DNA of 64,000 bases from Actinopolymorpha rutila (GTDB lineage Bacteria > Actinomycetota > Actinomycetes > Propionibacteriales > Actinopolymorphaceae). The position numbers and the translations under genes are program-made. Position 1 is the first letter of the stretch, and each line of letters begins with the position of its first letter. This document shows positions 54,093-61,915 of this stretch, piece after piece. The notes under the pieces are model-generated. The model was not told the DNA's origin. It worked only from the letters and a program-made list of their open reading frames with translations, and did not search any database. Where the stretch lies: contig NZ_JACBZH010000001.1 in assembly GCF_013407855.1 (NCBI RefSeq), forward strand, positions 2,604,001 through 2,668,000. The letters are read 5' to 3'.

Positions 54093-55474
54093 CGGACGCG
54101 ACACCGGTGCGGTTCCCCGCCGGCTTCTCCTGGGGCGTGGCGACCGCGAGCTACCAGATCGAGGGCGCGGTCGAGGCGGACGGACGCCGGCCGTCCATCT
54201 GGGACACGTTCTCGCACACGCCGGGCAACGTCAGCGACGGCTCCAGCGGTGACGTCGCCTGCGACCACTACCACCGCTACCGCGAGGACGTCGACCTGAT
54301 CGCCGGCCTCGGCGTCGGCACGTACCGCTTCTCGCTGGCCTGGCCGCGGCTGCAGCCGGACGGGCGCGGACCGATCAACCAGGCGGGCCTGGACTTCTAC
54401 CTGCGGCTGCTGGACGCCCTGCAGGAGAAGGGGATCCGGCCGTGGGTGACGCTCTACCACTGGGACCTCCCGCAGACGCTGGAGGACGCCGGGGGCTGGC
54501 CCGCGCGGGACACCGCGTACCGGTTCGCCGACTACGCGGTGGCGGTGTACGAACGCCTGCACGACCGGGTCGCGGACTGGACGACGCTCAACGAGCCCTG
54601 GTGCTCTGCGTACCTGGGCTACGGCATCGGCCAGCACGCGCCCGGCGTCCGCGACTCCCGTGCCGCCCTGCACGCCGCGCACCACCTGCTGCTGGGTCAC
54701 GGTCTCGCCGTCCAGGGCATGCGGGCGGCCACCCCGGACACCACCAACAGGTTCGGCATCACGCTCAACCTGTGGCCGGTGTCAGCTGCCACCGACACGC
54801 CCACCGACGTGGATGCCGCCCGCCGGGTGGACGGCATCAGCAACCGCGCGTTCCTGGACCCGTTGCTGCGTGGCAGCTACCCCGACGACGTGCTCGCCGA
54901 CGTCGCGGGCATCACCGACACCGCGCACATCCGGCCCGGCGACACCGAGACGATCGGCACGCCGATCGACGTCCTCGGCATCAACTACTACAGCCCGACG
55001 TACGTCCGGGCGCGCGAGTCGGCCGGGCCCGCGGGCAGCACGCCGTGGATCGGCTGCGACGACGTGGAATCGGTCCCGCAGGGTTTCCCCACCACCGACA
55101 TGGGCTGGGAGATCGAGCCGGACGGCCTGCACCGGCTGCTGGTGCGACTGCGCGACGACTATCCGCCGATCCCGTTGTACGTCACCGAGAACGGCATGGC
55201 GGTCGCGGACGTCGTGGACGACGACGGCAAGGTCCACGATCCCGAACGCATCGGCTACCTCGACGGGCACCTGCGCGCCTGCCGGCAGGCGATGGACGAG
55301 GGGGTCGACCTGCGCGGCTACTTCGCCTGGACGCTGTACGACAACTTCGAGTGGGCCTTCGGGTACAGCAAGCGGTTCGGCGTGGTCTACCTCGACACCG
55401 GCACGCAGGTACGGATCCCGAAGTCGAGCGCCGCGTGGTACGCCCAGGTCGCCCGCACCGGGGAGCTGCCGTGA
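54089..55474 (+). CDS. GH1 family beta-glucosidase
   Basis: A 461-residue glycoside hydrolase family 1 enzyme, cytoplasmic (no signal peptide). It begins with FPAGFSWGVATASYQIEGAV and carries WTTLNEPWCSAYLGYGIGQH (acid/base Glu) and LYVTENGMAVADVVDDDG (nucleophile Glu), plus YFAWTLYDNFEWAFGYSKRF at the aglycone side. It cleaves beta-glucosides or related beta-glycosides taken into the cell. No transporter lies in this operon. ATG 54089 overlaps the reductase stop, and the next gene starts inside its own stop. Confidence 0.95.
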   Translation: MTDATPVRFPAGFSWGVATASYQIEGAVEADGRRPSIWDTFSHTPGNVSDGSSGDVACDHYHRYREDVDLIAGLGVGTYRFSLAWPRLQPDGRGPINQAGLDFYLRLLDALQEKGIRPWVTLYHWDLPQTLEDAGGWPARDTAYRFADYAVAVYERLHDRVADWTTLNEPWCSAYLGYGIGQHAPGVRDSRAALHAAHHLLLGHGLAVQGMRAATPDTTNRFGITLNLWPVSAATDTPTDVDAARRVDGISNRAFLDPLLRGSYPDDVLADVAGITDTAHIRPGDTETIGTPIDVLGINYYSPTYVRARESAGPAGSTPWIGCDDVESVPQGFPTTDMGWEIEPDGLHRLLVRLRDDYPPIPLYVTENGMAVADVVDDDGKVHDPERIGYLDGHLRACRQAMDEGVDLRGYFAWTLYDNFEWAFGYSKRFGVVYLDTGTQVRIPKSSAAWYAQVARTGELP

Positions 55475-56244
55475 GCATCGAGGGGGCGCTGGACCCGGTC
55501 GCCGACTCGGCGGTGCCGCACGCGGGGCGCTCGGTGGTGGTGGTCGGCGGTGGAGGCGGCATCGGTGGTGCCGTGGCCAGGCGCTTCGCCGCGCTCGGTG
55601 CACGGGTGGCGGTCGCCGACGTCGCGCGTTCGGACGTACGCCCGAACGGCGCGGACGGTGCCGACGGACCCGACGCGATCGCGGAGTACGCCGCGGTGGA
55701 CGTGACGCGGCCGGACGAGCTCGCCGACTTCCTCTCCGGGCTGGAACGCCTGGACGTGCTGGTGAACAGCGCGGGCATCATCCGCCGCCGCGAGGAGTTC
55801 CGGATGGAGGTCTTCGAGCGGGTGCTCGACGTCAACCTCACCGGGACGATGCGCGCCTGCGTGGCCGCCCGGCCCCTGCTGGCGAAGTCGGCCGGCTGTG
55901 TCGTCAACGTCGCCTCGATGCTGAGCTACTTCGGCGGCCCGCTGGTGCCGGCGTACACCGCCAGCAAGGGCGGCATCGTCGCCCTCACCCGGTCACTCGC
56001 GGTCGCGTTCGCCGAGGACGGGATCCGGGTCAACGCCGTCGCACCCGGCTGGATCAGCACCGAACTCACCACCGCGCTCCGCGAGGACCCCGACGCCGAG
56101 CGCCGCATCCTCGACCGCACGCCGCTGCGCCGCTGGGGTACGCCCGACGACGTGGCCGGCGTGGTGGAGTTCCTCGCCTCCCCGGCGGCGGGATTCATGA
56201 CCGGTGCGGTCGTACCCGTTGACGGCGGCTACCTCGTCGCGTGA
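55471..56244 (+). CDS. Short-chain dehydrogenase/reductase
   Basis: A 257-residue classical SDR from GTG 55471. The cofactor loop is VVVVGGGGGIGGAVARRFAA (Gly replaces the usual Thr before GxxxGIG), followed by DVLVNSAGIIRRREEF; catalytic Ser in NVASMLSYFGG and Tyr/Lys in PAYTASKGGIVALTRSLAVA. The end, FMTGAVVPVDGGYLVA, is intact. The sequence type is close to polyol/2-keto-3-deoxygluconate-type dehydrogenases. Substrate likely a sugar or polyol, inferred from the operon. Confidence 0.9.
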   Translation: MSIEGALDPVADSAVPHAGRSVVVVGGGGGIGGAVARRFAALGARVAVADVARSDVRPNGADGADGPDAIAEYAAVDVTRPDELADFLSGLERLDVLVNSAGIIRRREEFRMEVFERVLDVNLTGTMRACVAARPLLAKSAGCVVNVASMLSYFGGPLVPAYTASKGGIVALTRSLAVAFAEDGIRVNAVAPGWISTELTTALREDPDAERRILDRTPLRRWGTPDDVAGVVEFLASPAAGFMTGAVVPVDGGYLVA

Positions 56245-56250
56245 GTGTCG

Positions 56251-56294
56251 TCGCGTACCCCAGATCGCGTACCCCGGATCGCGTAACCCCGAGA
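56251..56294 (+). repeat. 14-bp tandem repeat before the cupin gene
   Basis: TCGCGTACCCCAGA, TCGCGTACCCCGGA and TCGCGTAACCCCGAGA follow each other directly, between the SDR stop and the cupin leader. Confidence 0.8.
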
Positions 56295-56325
56295 CGTACG
56301 TATCGCCGAAGCGAAAGGACCACCC

Positions 56326-56844
56326 ATGAGTGAGGCCAGCACCCACGACGTGGTGTTCGGCAAGGTGACCGAGTCGTTCGGAGTGCAGCCGGAGATCGCG
56401 GTCGCCGCGATGCCGGACGACGAGCGGCTCTGGGTCGAGCAGGAGAACGGCGTGTTCTTCCGCCCGCTGCTGTTCAACACCGTGGTCGGCCAGTGGTGCA
56501 ACCTGCTGCGCGTCACCCGGTCCGGAGTGGTGTCGCGGCACCGTCACCCGGCCGCGGTGTTCGGCTACGTGATCAGGGGGAAGTGGCACTACTATGAGCA
56601 CGACTGGGTGGCCGAGGCCGGGCACTTCGTGTTCGAGCCGCCCGGTGAGATCCACACCCTCGCGGTGCCGCCGGACTGCGAGGACATGGTGACGTTCTTC
56701 AACATCACCGGCGCGATGATCTACCTCGACGAGGACGGGCACCAGATCGGGTACGAGGACGTCTGGACCAAGATCGAGCTGTGCCGCGCCCACTACGAGA
56801 AGGTCGGCCTCGGTGCCGACTACGTGGACCAGTTCATCCGCTGA
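56326..56844 (+). CDS. Cupin protein, 2,4'-dihydroxyacetophenone dioxygenase-like
   Basis: A 172-residue single-domain cupin with the metal set SRHRHPAAVFGYVIRGKWHY (two His) and GHFVFEPPGEIHTLAVPPDC (Glu/His). The N-terminal PDDERLWVEQENGVFFRPLL and the C-terminal YEDVWTKIELCRAHYEKVGL match the group annotated as 2,4'-dihydroxyacetophenone dioxygenase-like or acetylacetone-cleaving enzymes; most members have unknown substrates. It follows the SDR after 81 bases that include tandem repeats, and a GAAAGGA ribosome site. Confidence 0.82.
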   Translation: MSEASTHDVVFGKVTESFGVQPEIAVAAMPDDERLWVEQENGVFFRPLLFNTVVGQWCNLLRVTRSGVVSRHRHPAAVFGYVIRGKWHYYEHDWVAEAGHFVFEPPGEIHTLAVPPDCEDMVTFFNITGAMIYLDEDGHQIGYEDVWTKIELCRAHYEKVGLGADYVDQFIR

Positions 56845-56849
56845 TCGGA

Positions 56850-57755
56850 TCAGACGATGGCGCCGTCGTCGTCGTCCGGCGGGCCGCCCTTCATCCGCAC
56901 CACCAGGGTGACGAACCCGCCGATGAACGCCAGCACGCCGAACGCGGCCGTCCAGCCCGGGAGGTAGCCGCCGACGAACACGGTGAGCAGGAGGAGCGCG
57001 GGCCCGCCGAGCATGGCCGCCCAGGCGGCCTTGGTCACCGGATCCAGGTGGGGCAGTGGCGGGGGAGGCGGCGGTACGAAACGCTCCTCGGCCGGGTGCG
57101 ACCCGGACCGCGCCGGGCGCCGGGCGGCGGGGCCGGACTCCTCGGACGTGCTACCGGGAGCCGGGTCGCTCCCGGGTTTCTCCTGATCGCCGCGGCCGGC
57201 TTGTCGCCTGTCGTCGTCGGCAGCCTTGCCGTCGCTGCCGCCGTCCCGGCCGGGCGTCTGGAGGTCCTCGATCGCCGGCCACCGGGGTACGGCATCCTCG
57301 GGTACCCGGTCGTACCCGGCCACGATCTCGGCCCAGAGCCGGTCCTCGTCGAAGGTCGTCATCCGGGCCGCGTCGGACCTGCGGTCGCCGTCGCCGGCGC
57401 CGGTTCCGGACGGAGCGGCGTCGGCACCGGAACCGTCGGCCACCGAACCGTCGGGGGACGCGTCGCCGTCCGGGACGTCCTGCCCGCCGGCGGCGGTCTC
57501 ACCTTCACGGATCTTCGCCAGCTGCTCGCCGAGCAGTGCCCTGGCGCGTTCCTGCGCTTCCTCGTCGACGTAGAGCCGGTCACACGGGGTCGGTGGAAGC
57601 CGGATCTCGCGGCACGGCTCGGCGACCGGAGGGCACGGGTCGGCGTAGGCGGCCACCCGCGCGCCGGCCAGGATCGCCAGCATGGTGTCGGCGACCTCCG
57701 GGGCGAGGTCGGCGATGGCGACGTACGACGGGGCGCGCAGACCGTTGTCCCGCAT
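56850..57755 (-). CDS. Conserved actinobacterial protein with two C-terminal membrane helices
   Basis: A 301-residue protein from ATG 57755, with GGGAGG six bases upstream. The N-terminal part (YVAIADLAPEVADTMLAILA to CDRLYVDEEAQERARALLGE) is a small conserved domain; a long acidic Gly/Asp/Ser linker follows; the C-terminus has PPPPPPLPHLDPVTKAAWA and two helices (AAMLGGPALLLLTVFVGGYL and AAFGVLAFIGGFVTLVV). No family function is known to me. Its start lies 2 bases after the stop of the hydrolase gene on the same strand, so they are co-transcribed. Confidence 0.72.
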   Translation of the reverse strand: MRDNGLRAPSYVAIADLAPEVADTMLAILAGARVAAYADPCPPVAEPCREIRLPPTPCDRLYVDEEAQERARALLGEQLAKIREGETAAGGQDVPDGDASPDGSVADGSGADAAPSGTGAGDGDRRSDAARMTTFDEDRLWAEIVAGYDRVPEDAVPRWPAIEDLQTPGRDGGSDGKAADDDRRQAGRGDQEKPGSDPAPGSTSEESGPAARRPARSGSHPAEERFVPPPPPPLPHLDPVTKAAWAAMLGGPALLLLTVFVGGYLPGWTAAFGVLAFIGGFVTLVVRMKGGPPDDDDGAIV

Positions 57756-57757
57756 CG

Positions 57758-58612
57758 CTACCTCCCGGAGTCGTTCCGAGCTGCCAGGTCCGGGCCTGCG
57801 CCGCGCGGTCCCGAAGCGGATCGCCCGGTCGGCTGACCGGACGAGCTCCGCCCGGTCAGGGTCCGGCACAGACGTTCGACGAAACCGGCCGTCTCGGTGA
57901 AGATCGTCGGCGCGTCGTAGTCGAGTGTGGCGACATGGTAGCTGTCGGGGAGCGAGTGTTCTTCGATCTCGCGAGAGCCGACCCTGGCGCGCAGCAGTCG
58001 CAGGCTCGACCCGTCGACCACATGGTCCTGCGGCGAGCGGAAGACGAGCATCGGCGCCCGGACCGACGGCAGGTCGGCGGCCACCACCCGCCACAGCCGG
58101 GTGAGGGAGTGCATCGCGGTCAGCGGGGTGCGGTCGTAGGCGCCCTCGTGGTCGCCGGGCTTGTGGATGTCGCCGCCGATGGCCGGGACCGAGGCGAGGA
58201 AGTGACGCAGGACGGGCAGCGCCGGCAGCCGCGGGTCCCGGCTGCGCAACGCCGGATTGACGAGCACGATCCCGTCCACGTCCTCGCCGTACACCTGCGC
58301 CAGGCGCAGGGCGAGACAGCCACCCATCGACTGGCCGCCGACGACCACCACCTCGCACTCCTCGCGCAACCGGAGGAAGTCCCGCTCCAGCGCGGCGAAC
58401 CAGTCCGGCCAGCCGGTGCGGTCGAGGTCGGTCCAGGTGGTGCCGTGACCCGGCAGCCGGGGTACGGCGACCCGGAAGCCGCGTTCGGCGAGATGGGCGG
58501 CCCACGGCCGGATCGAGGCGGGCGAGCCGGTGAAGCCATGGGACAGGAGTACGCCGACGGTGCCGGTGCCGGCGTACAACGGTTCGGCGTACGGCTTCAC
58601 TCGCACAGGCAC
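57758..58612 (-). CDS. Alpha/beta hydrolase (carboxylesterase/monoacylglycerol-lipase type)
   Basis: A 284-residue hydrolase from the GTG ending at 58612. Oxyanion region VLLSHGFTGSPASIRPWAA; nucleophile Ser in VVVGGQSMGGCLALRLAQVY; acid Asp near SPQDHVVDG; His in LPDSYHVATLDYDAPTIF. This set matches the Est30/monoacylglycerol-lipase group. The C-terminus is a Ser/Gly-rich tail. It is divergent from the PlsC-like acyltransferase, so a link to lipid metabolism is plausible. Confidence 0.9.
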   Translation of the reverse strand: MPVRVKPYAEPLYAGTGTVGVLLSHGFTGSPASIRPWAAHLAERGFRVAVPRLPGHGTTWTDLDRTGWPDWFAALERDFLRLREECEVVVVGGQSMGGCLALRLAQVYGEDVDGIVLVNPALRSRDPRLPALPVLRHFLASVPAIGGDIHKPGDHEGAYDRTPLTAMHSLTRLWRVVAADLPSVRAPMLVFRSPQDHVVDGSSLRLLRARVGSREIEEHSLPDSYHVATLDYDAPTIFTETAGFVERLCRTLTGRSSSGQPTGRSASGPRGAGPDLAARNDSGR

Positions 58613-58833
58613 GCTCCTGGGGGTCGCGCGACGGGACGCTGGAGGTCCGGTCGGAATCGTGTCACGGACTGTTGCTCGGTGCAGACCCGGCCGGTGGTCG
58701 GCCCGTAGAGGCGATACCCCGCGTGCGTGCCGGCATTACTCGGCAACTGTCCGGTGACGACCCGGTGGGAGGGTCGGCGTTGCTCCGGGCCCGGACGAGG
58801 CCTAGGGTTCTCGGGCAAAGACGGAGGTGGGGT

Positions 58834-59697
58834 TTGTTCTACTGGTTCCTCAAGGTCTTCGCCCTGGGGCCGTTGCTGAAAACGGTGTTCCGCCCCTGGG
58901 TCGAGGGCCTGGAGAACGTCCCCCGCGAAGGTCCAGCCATCTTCGCGAGCAACCACCTGTCGTTTTCCGACTCCGTGTGGCTTCCGCTGGTCCTCCCGAG
59001 GCGGATCACGTTCCCGGCCAAGATCGAGTACTTCATCGGTACGGGCATCAAGGGCCGCCTCACCGCTCTGTTCTTCCGCGGAATCGGCCAGGTCCCGATC
59101 GACCGCACCGGCGGCCGGGCCAGCCAGGTGGCGCTCGACGCCGGCCACAAGCTCCTGCAGAAGGGCGAGCTGTTCGGGATCTATCCCGAGGGCACCCGCT
59201 CGCCCGACGGCCGCCTCTACAAGGGCAAGACCGGCGTGGCCCGGCTGGCGCTGGCCGCCGGCGTCCCGGTCATCCCGGTGGCCATGATCGGCACCGACAA
59301 GATGCAGCCGCCGGGCAAGGCGCTGCCGAAGCTGATGCGGCCCGGCGTGCGGATCGGCAAGCCGCTGGACTTCTCCCGCTACGAGGGCATGGAGGAGGAC
59401 CGGTTCGTCCTGCGCTCGGTGACCGACGAGATCATGTACGAGCTGATGGAGCTGTCCGGCCAGGAATACGTCGACATGTACGCCCAGAAGGCCAAGGACG
59501 AGCTCGGCCGGCGGCGCGCCGGCGACGCGGGCGAGCGGTCGGTGGGCTCCTCGGGCGGCAACGGCTCGGGCAGCACCAACTCGGGTGGCACGGGCCAGTC
59601 CGGTAGCGGTGGCACGGGCCAGGCGGGCGGCTCCGAGGCTGGCCAGGGCACTGACAAGCCGGGCGCCGACGGCGGCGCCGTCCGCAGGGCGAGCTGA
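58834..59697 (+). CDS. 1-acyl-sn-glycerol-3-phosphate acyltransferase (PlsC family)
   Basis: A 287-residue membrane acyltransferase. I start it at TTG 58834, just after GGAGGTGGGG, because the family begins with FYWFLKVFALGPLLKTVFRP; an ATG-type start farther upstream (58672) would add an Arg-rich 54 residues. The HX4D motif is FASNHLSFSDSVWLP and the acceptor motif is GIYPEGTRSPDGRLYKGKTG. It makes phosphatidic acid. After residue 235 comes an unusual Gly/Ser/Thr-rich tail of about 50 residues. It is followed after 12 bases by the sensor kinase gene. Confidence 0.92.
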   Translation: MFYWFLKVFALGPLLKTVFRPWVEGLENVPREGPAIFASNHLSFSDSVWLPLVLPRRITFPAKIEYFIGTGIKGRLTALFFRGIGQVPIDRTGGRASQVALDAGHKLLQKGELFGIYPEGTRSPDGRLYKGKTGVARLALAAGVPVIPVAMIGTDKMQPPGKALPKLMRPGVRIGKPLDFSRYEGMEEDRFVLRSVTDEIMYELMELSGQEYVDMYAQKAKDELGRRRAGDAGERSVGSSGGNGSGSTNSGGTGQSGSGGTGQAGGSEAGQGTDKPGADGGAVRRAS

Positions 59698-59709
59698 GAG
59701 GGTCCGACC

Positions 59710-61143
59710 ATGGGGGCGGGCGACCGGTTGCCGGTGCTGCCGGGATCCGGACGTACGCACGCGAACGCCGGCGCCGACGGCACCGCCTCGCTGTGGAAGG
59801 CGCTGGCCGTGCTGCGGTTCGTCGTCCTCGCCCAGGCGCTGGCCGTCAACTTGTTCCGTTGGGAGCGATTCGACCATCCGCTGACCGGGTGGTTCGTCCT
59901 CACCGCCATCTCCGCCTGGACGCTGGTCGTCACCTGGGCCTACGACGCCCCCGAACGCCGGCGGTGGCCGCTGCTGTCCGCCGACCTCGCGGTCGCGGTC
60001 GGCTCGATCCTGATCACACCGTACGTCCTCAGCCCGGAGATGCTGAACCGCCACGACTTCACGCTGCCGACCTACTGGGTGACGGCTGCCGTGCTGGCCT
60101 GGGCGATCAGGTACGGCTGGGTCGGCGGCGTGCTCGCGGCACTGGTGATCTCCCCGGCCGACATCGCCACCCGGGCACACGTCACCTCCACCACCTTCAG
60201 CAACCTCTTCCTCCTCCTGCTGGCCGGTGCGATGGTCGGCTACGCCTCCCTGCTCGCCCGCAGCGCCGCGGCCGACCGCGCCCGGGCCACCGAGCTCGCC
60301 GCGCGGACCGCCGAGCGGGAACGCCTCGCCCGCGCGGTGCACGACGGCGTGCTTCAGGTCCTCGCGTACGTCCAGCGGCGGGGGAACGAGCTCGGCGGTG
60401 AGGCCGGCGACCTCGCCCGCGCCGCCGGCGAGCAGGGCGAACTGCTGCGTGCGCTGGTCAACGGCCAGCCGATGCCTGCGGGGGGTGGGCGCGGGCAGTA
60501 CGCGCTGTCGGGGCAGCTGTCAGGGCAGGGCGTCCAGGACGTCCGGGCAGAACACTCCGGGCAGGCCGTGGACGAGACGGACACCGGCATGATCGACGTC
60601 GGTGGGCGGCTCACCGGCCTCGGCGCGGCGGGCATCTCCGTCGCCACCCCGGCCGACCCGGTGCTGCTCCCGAGCGAGGTCGCCACCGAGCTGGTCGCCG
60701 CCGTCCGCGCCGCGCTGGACAACGTCGCCTGCCACGCGCCGGGCGCCAGGACGTTCCTCCTGCTCGAGGACGACGGCGAGGCGGTGACGGTGAGCGTGCG
60801 CGACGACGGCCCGGGGATCCCCGCGGGCCGGCTGGACCAGGCCGAGGCCGACGGCCGGATGGGCGTGAGCCGCTCGATCGTGGGCCGGCTGACCGAGCTC
60901 GGTGGCACCGCCACGCTCTCCACCACCGCGGGCGGCACCGAGTGGGAGCTTCGGGTGCCCCGCAGTGCCACCGACGTGCCTTCCGGGTCCACCGGACTCC
61001 GGTGGGCGCGGCCGGGCTGGCTGGCGGGCAGACGGTCGGCCAAGCCAGCAGCCGAACCAGCAGCCGAACCAGCTGCCGAACCAGCTGCTGAACCAGCTGC
61101 CGAACCCGGCGCCGAACGCGATGCCAAAGCGGATATCGGGTGA
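59710..61143 (+). CDS. MacS-type sensor histidine kinase
   Basis: A 477-residue kinase. An N-terminal membrane domain of five or six helices (ALAVLRFVVLAQALAVNLFR onward) resembles the DUF5931 domain of MacS-like sensors. The dimerisation His is in ERERLARAVHDGVLQVLAYV; the ATPase domain has AVRAALDNVACHAPGARTFL and VSVRDDGPGIPAGRLDQAEA. The C-terminus ends with five repeats of the 12-base unit encoding AAEP (61044-61106). It pairs with the response regulator 33 bases downstream and shares the transcript of the PlsC-like gene. Confidence 0.9.
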   Translation: MGAGDRLPVLPGSGRTHANAGADGTASLWKALAVLRFVVLAQALAVNLFRWERFDHPLTGWFVLTAISAWTLVVTWAYDAPERRRWPLLSADLAVAVGSILITPYVLSPEMLNRHDFTLPTYWVTAAVLAWAIRYGWVGGVLAALVISPADIATRAHVTSTTFSNLFLLLLAGAMVGYASLLARSAAADRARATELAARTAERERLARAVHDGVLQVLAYVQRRGNELGGEAGDLARAAGEQGELLRALVNGQPMPAGGGRGQYALSGQLSGQGVQDVRAEHSGQAVDETDTGMIDVGGRLTGLGAAGISVATPADPVLLPSEVATELVAAVRAALDNVACHAPGARTFLLLEDDGEAVTVSVRDDGPGIPAGRLDQAEADGRMGVSRSIVGRLTELGGTATLSTTAGGTEWELRVPRSATDVPSGSTGLRWARPGWLAGRRSAKPAAEPAAEPAAEPAAEPAAEPGAERDAKADIG

Positions 61144-61164
61144 CGAACCCGCCCGCACGTTGCG

Positions 61165-61170
61165 TAAGGT
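61165..61170 (+). promoter_or_regulatory. Probable leaderless -10 element for the response regulator
   Basis: TAAGGT with 6 bases to ATG 61177, so the regulator can be transcribed without its kinase; no Shine-Dalgarno sequence. Confidence 0.5.
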
Positions 61171-61176
61171 CAGAAC

Positions 61177-61833
61177 ATGATCCGGGTGATGGTGGTCGAC
61201 GACCATCCGATGTGGCGCGGTGCCGTTTCCAGCGACCTGCAGCAGGCCGGATTCGAGGTCGTCGCGGAGGCCGGCGCCGGTGACGAGGCGTTGCGGCGCG
61301 CGGAGGCGACCCGGCCCGACGTGGTGGTGCTCGACCTGCAGATCCCGGTGCTCGGTGGAGTCGAGGTGACCCGCCGGCTCGCCGAGGGCGACTCCCGCAC
61401 CCGGGTGCTGATCCTTTCCGCCAGCGCAGAGCAGCTGGACGTCCTGGCCGCGGTCAAGGCCGGCGCCGCCGGCTACCTCGTGAAGTCCGCGTCGCGGGAG
61501 GAGCTTCTGGACGCGGTACGCCGTACCGCCGCCGGCGACGCCGTCTTCACCCCCGGCCTCGCCGGGCTGGTGCTGGGGGAGTTCCGCCGCCTGTCGGGCG
61601 CGTCCCGCGCGGCCGAGCCCGTCGCCCCGCAGCTCACCGAGCGGGAGACCGAGGTGCTGCGGCTGGTGGCCAAGGGCCTGAGCTACAAGGACATCGCCGA
61701 CCGTCTGGTGCTGTCCCACCGAACCGTGCAGAACCACGTACAGAACACCCTGCGCAAACTTCAGCTGCACAACCGGGTCGAACTCGTCCGGTACGCCCTG
61801 GAAAGCGGACTCGACGGCGCCGACGAGACCTGA
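61177..61833 (+). CDS. LuxR-family response regulator (MacR-type)
   Basis: A 218-residue regulator paired with the MacS-type kinase. Receiver: IRVMVVDDHPMWRGAVSSDL, phosphoacceptor in DVVVLDLQIPVLGGVEV, Lys in AGYLVKSASREELL. DNA-binding domain: LTERETEVLRLVAKGLSYKD, then RLVLSHRTVQNHVQNTLRKL. The homologous MacRS pair of Streptomyces affects morphology and membrane or wall genes, which would fit the neighbouring PlsC; inference only. Confidence 0.93.
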   Translation: MIRVMVVDDHPMWRGAVSSDLQQAGFEVVAEAGAGDEALRRAEATRPDVVVLDLQIPVLGGVEVTRRLAEGDSRTRVLILSASAEQLDVLAAVKAGAAGYLVKSASREELLDAVRRTAAGDAVFTPGLAGLVLGEFRRLSGASRAAEPVAPQLTERETEVLRLVAKGLSYKDIADRLVLSHRTVQNHVQNTLRKLQLHNRVELVRYALESGLDGADET

Positions 61834-61915
61834 CCAGCGGCCCTGCGAAAGCGCGCGAACCCGGCAGGGCTAGGCTCGACAGGACCTGTTCTTGCAGTCT
61901 TGGAAAGGACTGTCA

